NCBI GenBank assembly: GCA_009992615.1
Contig: JAACVA010000066.1
Location: forward strand, 5,093-13,900
Origin: Rhodobacterales bacterium
GTDB lineage: Bacteria > Pseudomonadota > Alphaproteobacteria > Rhodobacterales > Rhodobacteraceae
DNA: 8,808 nucleotides
Reading direction: 5' to 3'
Below, piece after piece: positions 5,663 through 8,808 of this stretch. A program made the translations under genes and the position numbers. Position 1 is the first letter of the stretch, and each line of letters starts with the position of its first letter. The notes beneath the pieces were generated by a model, which searched no databases, was not told the DNA's origin, and was given only the letters and a program-made list of their open reading frames with translations.

Positions 5663-5889
5663 CAGACTTTGGACCTCATTGTAACGTGCTCTGCCAGCCG
5701 CATTCCCTTAAAAATTTCTGTGGTACAGGACACTGGCACACCGGCAAGCGCACAAATTTCTTTCATCGGTTGACCTTTGAGTTGGTTTGCAAACTCAATG
5801 CCGAAGAGATGGATGGACGTGACCTTCATCTTGTCGGCTGCGGAATTATACCGCTCGCCGAAAATCCTTCCAAGTTCATGGCTTGTCAT
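5662..5889 (-). CDS. Conserved-looking 75-residue protein of unknown function, possibly HTH-like
   Basis: I do not firmly recognise this gene. The protein is soluble, basic at the C-terminus and predicted mostly helical. It carries SIHLFGIEFANQLKG (25-39), then MKEICALAGVP (42-52) and TEIFKGMRLAEHV (57-69). The middle part has the spacing of a helix-turn-helix, with a helix, the glycine turn at LAGVPVS and a second helix. From memory, similar small proteins in Rhodobacterales have been labelled HTH-like, but I hold this loosely. The start at 5889 is backed by GAGGG 6 bases upstream. It begins 9 bases after the sucB stop and overlaps the MAPEG gene by one base, so it is translated as part of the operon. 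Its tight packing argues that it is real. DNA binding or regulation of the operon is inference only. Confidence 0.72.
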   Translation of the reverse strand: MTSHELGRIFGERYNSAADKMKVTSIHLFGIEFANQLKGQPMKEICALAGVPVSCTTEIFKGMRLAEHVTMRSKV

Positions 5890-5898
5890 GTCTGACCC

Positions 5899-7425
5899 TC
5901 ACAAATCCATCAACAGCCGACGCGGATCTTCCAGCGCCTCTTTCACCCGGACAAGGAACGTCACCGCCCCCTTGCCGTCAACGATCCGGTGGTCATAGGA
6001 CAGCGCCAGATACATCATCGGCCGGATCACCACCTGGCCGTTGATCGCCATCGGGCGGTCCTGAATCTTGTGCATCCCCAGAATGCCCGATTGCGGCGGG
6101 TTCAGGATTGGCGAGGACATGAGCGAGCCATAGACGCCGCCGTTCGAGATGGTGAAGGTGCCGCCCTGCATTTCGGCCATCGACAGTTTGCCGTCGCGCG
6201 CCTTGGCGCCCATTTCGGCGATTGCCTTTTCGATGCCGGAAAAGGACATGGCGTCGGCGTCACGGATCACCGGCACGACAAGACCGCTGGGGGTGCCGGC
6301 GGCAATGCCCATGTGGACGAATTTCTTGTACACCACATCGGTGCCGTCAATTTCGGCGTTCACCTCGGGCACTTCGCGCAGGGCATGGACGCAGGCCTTG
6401 GTGAAGAACGACATGAAGCCCAGCTTCACCCCGTGTTTCTTGGCGAACAGGTCTTTGTATTCGTTGCGCAGGTCCATCACCGCAGTCATGTCCACCTCGT
6501 TATAGGTGGTCAGCATGGCGGCGGTGTTCTGGCTGTCCTTCAGGCGGCGGGCGATGGTCTGACGCAGACGGGTCATCTTGACCCGTTCTTCGCGCGCTTC
6601 GTCCGAGGCCGCCACGGGCGCGCGGGGGGCTGCGGCGGGGGCCACCGTGGCCGAGGGCGCGGGGGCGGTCAGCGACTTGAGCACGTCTTCCTTCATGATC
6701 CGCCCATCGCGGCCCGAGCCGGCGACGGCATCGCGCGAAACGCCCTTTTCAGCCATCAGTTTCTTCGCCGAAGGTGCATCTTCAACGTCGCTGGTGTCAG
6801 CAGGGGCCTGACCGCCCGAGGTGGCGGCGGTGTCCGGCACGGTTTGCTGGGCGGGCTGTGCGCCTGCATCGCCACCGGCGGTCATCGTGGCCAGCTTGCC
6901 GTTGGCCTGAACGGTTTCGCCTTCCTTGGCAAGGATTTCGCCCAGAATGCCGGCGGCAGGGGCGGGCACCTCGACCGACACTTTATCGGTTTCCAGTTCG
7001 CACAGCATTTCGTCGGCCTGCACGGCATCGCCGGGTTTTTTGAACCAGGTCGAAACCGTTGCTTCGGTGACGGATTCACCAAGCGTGGGAACCATGATGT
7101 CGATCATCTGTGCAGCCTCGGCGGGTTTTGTTGCGGGTTCGGATTTGGGCTCGGCCTTGGGTTTCACGTCCTCGGGCCCGGCGTTGCCTTCCTCTGCGAT
7201 GGTGGCCAACAGGGCATCGACGCCCACCGTGTCGCCCTCGGCGGCCACCAGTTCGGCCAACACACCGGCCACCGGCGAAGGCACCTCGACTGTCACCTTG
7301 TCGGTTTCCAGTTCGCACAGCATTTCATCCACCTCGACACGATCGCCGGGCTTCTTGAACCAGGTGGCGATCGTGGCTTCGGTGACGGATTCGCCCAGGG
7401 TGGGCACACGGACTTCGATAGACAT
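5899..7425 (-). CDS. sucB: Dihydrolipoyllysine-residue succinyltransferase (E2 of 2-oxoglutarate dehydrogenase), two lipoyl domains
   Basis: E2 forms the core of the complex and transfers the succinyl group from its lipoyl arm to CoA. The 508 residues run as follows: lipoyl domain 1 (1-76, lipoyl Lys43 in ETDKVTVEV), an Ala/Pro/Glu/Lys linker, lipoyl domain 2 (107-182, Lys148 in ETDKVSVEV), a long flexible linker, the peripheral-subunit-binding domain (about 214-250) and the catalytic domain (about 275-508). The active-site motif SYDHRIVDGKGAV holds His479 and Asp483. E. coli SucB has one lipoyl domain, so this protein is longer by one domain plus a linker; two-lipoyl E2o proteins are known in Rhodobacterales. 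ATG 7425 lies 3 bases after the sucA stop, with GGAAGG inside the end of sucA as its ribosome-binding site. Confidence 0.98.
   Translation of the reverse strand: MSIEVRVPTLGESVTEATIATWFKKPGDRVEVDEMLCELETDKVTVEVPSPVAGVLAELVAAEGDTVGVDALLATIAEEGNAGPEDVKPKAEPKSEPATKPAEAAQMIDIMVPTLGESVTEATVSTWFKKPGDAVQADEMLCELETDKVSVEVPAPAAGILGEILAKEGETVQANGKLATMTAGGDAGAQPAQQTVPDTAATSGGQAPADTSDVEDAPSAKKLMAEKGVSRDAVAGSGRDGRIMKEDVLKSLTAPAPSATVAPAAAPRAPVAASDEAREERVKMTRLRQTIARRLKDSQNTAAMLTTYNEVDMTAVMDLRNEYKDLFAKKHGVKLGFMSFFTKACVHALREVPEVNAEIDGTDVVYKKFVHMGIAAGTPSGLVVPVIRDADAMSFSGIEKAIAEMGAKARDGKLSMAEMQGGTFTISNGGVYGSLMSSPILNPPQSGILGMHKIQDRPMAINGQVVIRPMMYLALSYDHRIVDGKGAVTFLVRVKEALEDPRRLLMDL
6986..7326. repeat. Intragenic repeat of the two lipoyl-domain segments
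   Basis: The two lipoyl-domain coding segments of sucB are related at the DNA level with an offset of 315 bp (105 codons). The longest exact match I found is 26 bases, 6986-7011 and 7301-7326, covering the codons around MLCELETDK ahead of each lipoyl lysine. This reflects a tandem domain duplication kept similar by selection or gene conversion. Recombination between the copies would delete one domain in frame. Confidence 0.85.
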
Positions 7426-7428
7426 GAC

Positions 7429-8808
7429 TTATCCTTCCAGACCCAACGCGGCGTTCACCAGCGCGGCCTGTTGAGCTTTGTGTTGCGAGGCAAGGCCGGT
7501 GGCCGGCGAAGCCGAGGCGGCGCGCCCGGCATATTCTGGCCGCGTCATCCCGGCCTTGATGCGGGTGAGCACCCATTCGATGTTGGGTTCGATGAAATTC
7601 CACGCGCCCTGGTTCTTGGGTTCTTCCTGGCACCAGACCATGCCTGCGCCCTTGAAGCGTTCCAGTTCCTTTACAAGGCTGAGCGCCGGGAAAGGATAGA
7701 ATTGTTCGATGCGCAGCAGATATGTATCATCCAACCCCTCGGCGTCGCGTTTTTCCAGCAAATCATAATACACTTTGCCGGAACACATGACGACGCGCTT
7801 GATCTGGTCATCGGGTTTCAGGGCCAGGGTTGAATGGCCGTGCTGCGCATCATCCCACAGCACCCGGTGAAAGCTGCTGCCGGTCTGGAATTCGTCCGCA
7901 TTGCTGACGGCCATCTTGTGGCGCAGCAGGGACTTCGGCGTCATCAGGATCAGCGGTTTGCGATAGCTGCGATGCAACTGGCGGCGCAGGATGTGGAAAT
8001 AGTTCGCCGGCGTGGTGCAGTTGGCAACGATCCAGTTGTCTTGGCCACACATCGTCAAAAACCGCTCCAGCCGCGCGGAGGAGTGTTCGGGCCCTTGCCC
8101 CTCATATCCATGAGGCAGCAGGCAAACCAAACCCGACATGCGCAACCATTTGGCTTCGCCCGACGAAATGAACTGGTCGAACATGATCTGCGCACCGTTG
8201 GCAAAATCGCCAAACTGCGCTTCCCAGACGGTCAGGGCGTTGGGTTCGGCAAGGGAATAGCCGTATTCAAAGCCCAGAACCGCATATTCCGACAGCATCG
8301 AATCGATCGCCTCGTATTTGGCCTGTCCGGCTTGGATTTGGTTCAGAGGGTAATACCGTTCTTCGGTCTGCTGGTGGATGATGCCGGAATGACGCTGGGA
8401 AAACGTGCCGCGGGTCGAATCCTGACCAGACAGGCGCACAGGATACCCTTCAAGCAGCAGCGAACCAAAGGCCAGAGCCTCGGCCGTGGCCCAGTCGAAA
8501 CCGGCGCCGGTTTCAAACATCTGACGTTTTGCGTCGAACAGGCGCTCGACGGTCTTGTGGATGGCAAACCCTTCGGGCACCGAGGTGAGGGCGGCGCCGA
8601 TGTCGTCAAACATCGCCTTCTTGATCGCCGTCTTGCCGCGCTGGTATTTCGTGCCCTGTTTGTCCAGATGTGACCAGCGCCCGTCCAGCCAGTCGGCCTT
8701 GTTGGGGCGAAATTCTTTGCCGGCCTCGAATTCTTGGTTCAGGTGCGCCTGAAAAGCCGCCTTGGCATCCTCAATCTCGCCCTCTGGGATCAGACCGTCC
8801 TTGATCAG
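7429..8808 (-). CDS. sucA: 2-oxoglutarate dehydrogenase E1 component, C-terminal 459 residues
   Basis: E1 is the thiamine diphosphate-dependent decarboxylase that takes 2-oxoglutarate and succinylates the E2 lipoyl group. The frame is open to the right edge, so the N-terminal half (the family is about 950-1000 residues) lies outside the window. What is present covers the pyrimidine-binding transketolase-like domain and the C-terminal domain. E1o hallmarks are LEGYPVRLSGQDSTRGTFSQ (about 8451-8392), LPHGYEGQGPEHSSARLERF (8118-8059) and the late QEEPKNQGAWNFIEP. The protein ends NAALGLEG with a TAA at 7431-7429. It is followed after 3 bases by sucB, so the two are surely co-transcribed. No frameshift is seen. 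An internal ATG at 8613 is not a start; the protein runs on before it with typical E1 sequence. Confidence 0.98.
   Translation of the reverse strand: MIKDGLIPEGEIEDAKAAFQAHLNQEFEAGKEFRPNKADWLDGRWSHLDKQGTKYQRGKTAIKKAMFDDIGAALTSVPEGFAIHKTVERLFDAKRQMFETGAGFDWATAEALAFGSLLLEGYPVRLSGQDSTRGTFSQRHSGIIHQQTEERYYPLNQIQAGQAKYEAIDSMLSEYAVLGFEYGYSLAEPNALTVWEAQFGDFANGAQIMFDQFISSGEAKWLRMSGLVCLLPHGYEGQGPEHSSARLERFLTMCGQDNWIVANCTTPANYFHILRRQLHRSYRKPLILMTPKSLLRHKMAVSNADEFQTGSSFHRVLWDDAQHGHSTLALKPDDQIKRVVMCSGKVYYDLLEKRDAEGLDDTYLLRIEQFYPFPALSLVKELERFKGAGMVWCQEEPKNQGAWNFIEPNIEWVLTRIKAGMTRPEYAGRAASASPATGLASQHKAQQAALVNAALGLEG

Noticed and set aside
5989..7833. A 614-codon plus-strand open frame opposite sucB and the end of sucA
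   Set aside because: It is the antisense of well-supported genes. Its composition (rich in Gly, His, Phe) is typical of the reverse strand of GC-rich coding DNA, and it has no recognisable domain.
1..8808. CRISPR arrays, insertion sequences, integrases, rRNA, riboswitches
   Set aside because: I looked for evenly spaced repeats, transposase or recombinase motifs and known RNA folds on both strands and found none beyond the tRNA and the simple hairpins listed.

Overview
The window looks chromosomal, from an alphaproteobacterium and most likely a Rhodobacterales (Roseobacter/Rhodobacter-like) species. The pointers are the high GC content, a sucA-sucB-lpd cluster whose SucB has two lipoyl domains, a FYDLN-acid (TIGR02300-type) protein with an acidic tail, and an adjacent tRNA-Ala. 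No taxonomic search was possible, so this rests on gene content and family knowledge.

Layout. Bases 1-1155 hold most of a Fic-family protein that enters from the left edge; its DNA is visibly more AT-rich than the rest. Bases 1156-1761 are a gene-poor accessory stretch with three inverted repeats, the last of which looks like an intrinsic terminator, and a frame-broken remnant of a small minus-strand gene. A tRNA-Ala (anticodon GGC) lies on the minus strand at 1762-1837, its 3' end facing the accessory stretch. A degenerate copy of the tRNA's 3' portion sits exactly 83 bp to its left, so the left part of the window may be the end of an element integrated at this tRNA. No integrase is visible.

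Right of the tRNA the content is core. The FYDLN-acid gene (minus) diverges from a plus-strand pair: a YgjP/DUF45-type zinc metallopeptidase and a GntR/FCD regulator, which overlap by one base. That pair converges on the end of a long minus-strand cluster, with two hairpins between them.

The cluster, read on the minus strand from 8808 to 3823, is sucA (3' part only), sucB, a 75-residue protein, a MAPEG-family membrane protein and lpd. sucA, sucB and lpd encode E1, E2 and E3 of the 2-oxoglutarate dehydrogenase complex of the TCA cycle. The first four genes are packed with gaps of 3 and 9 bases and one 1-base overlap. lpd is set off by a 64-base gap holding a strong GC hairpin, where expression could be re-tuned. 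The two small genes inside this metabolic operon, the tRNA-linked accessory segment and the broken small gene are the parts most worth a second look. I saw no clear new multi-gene system.
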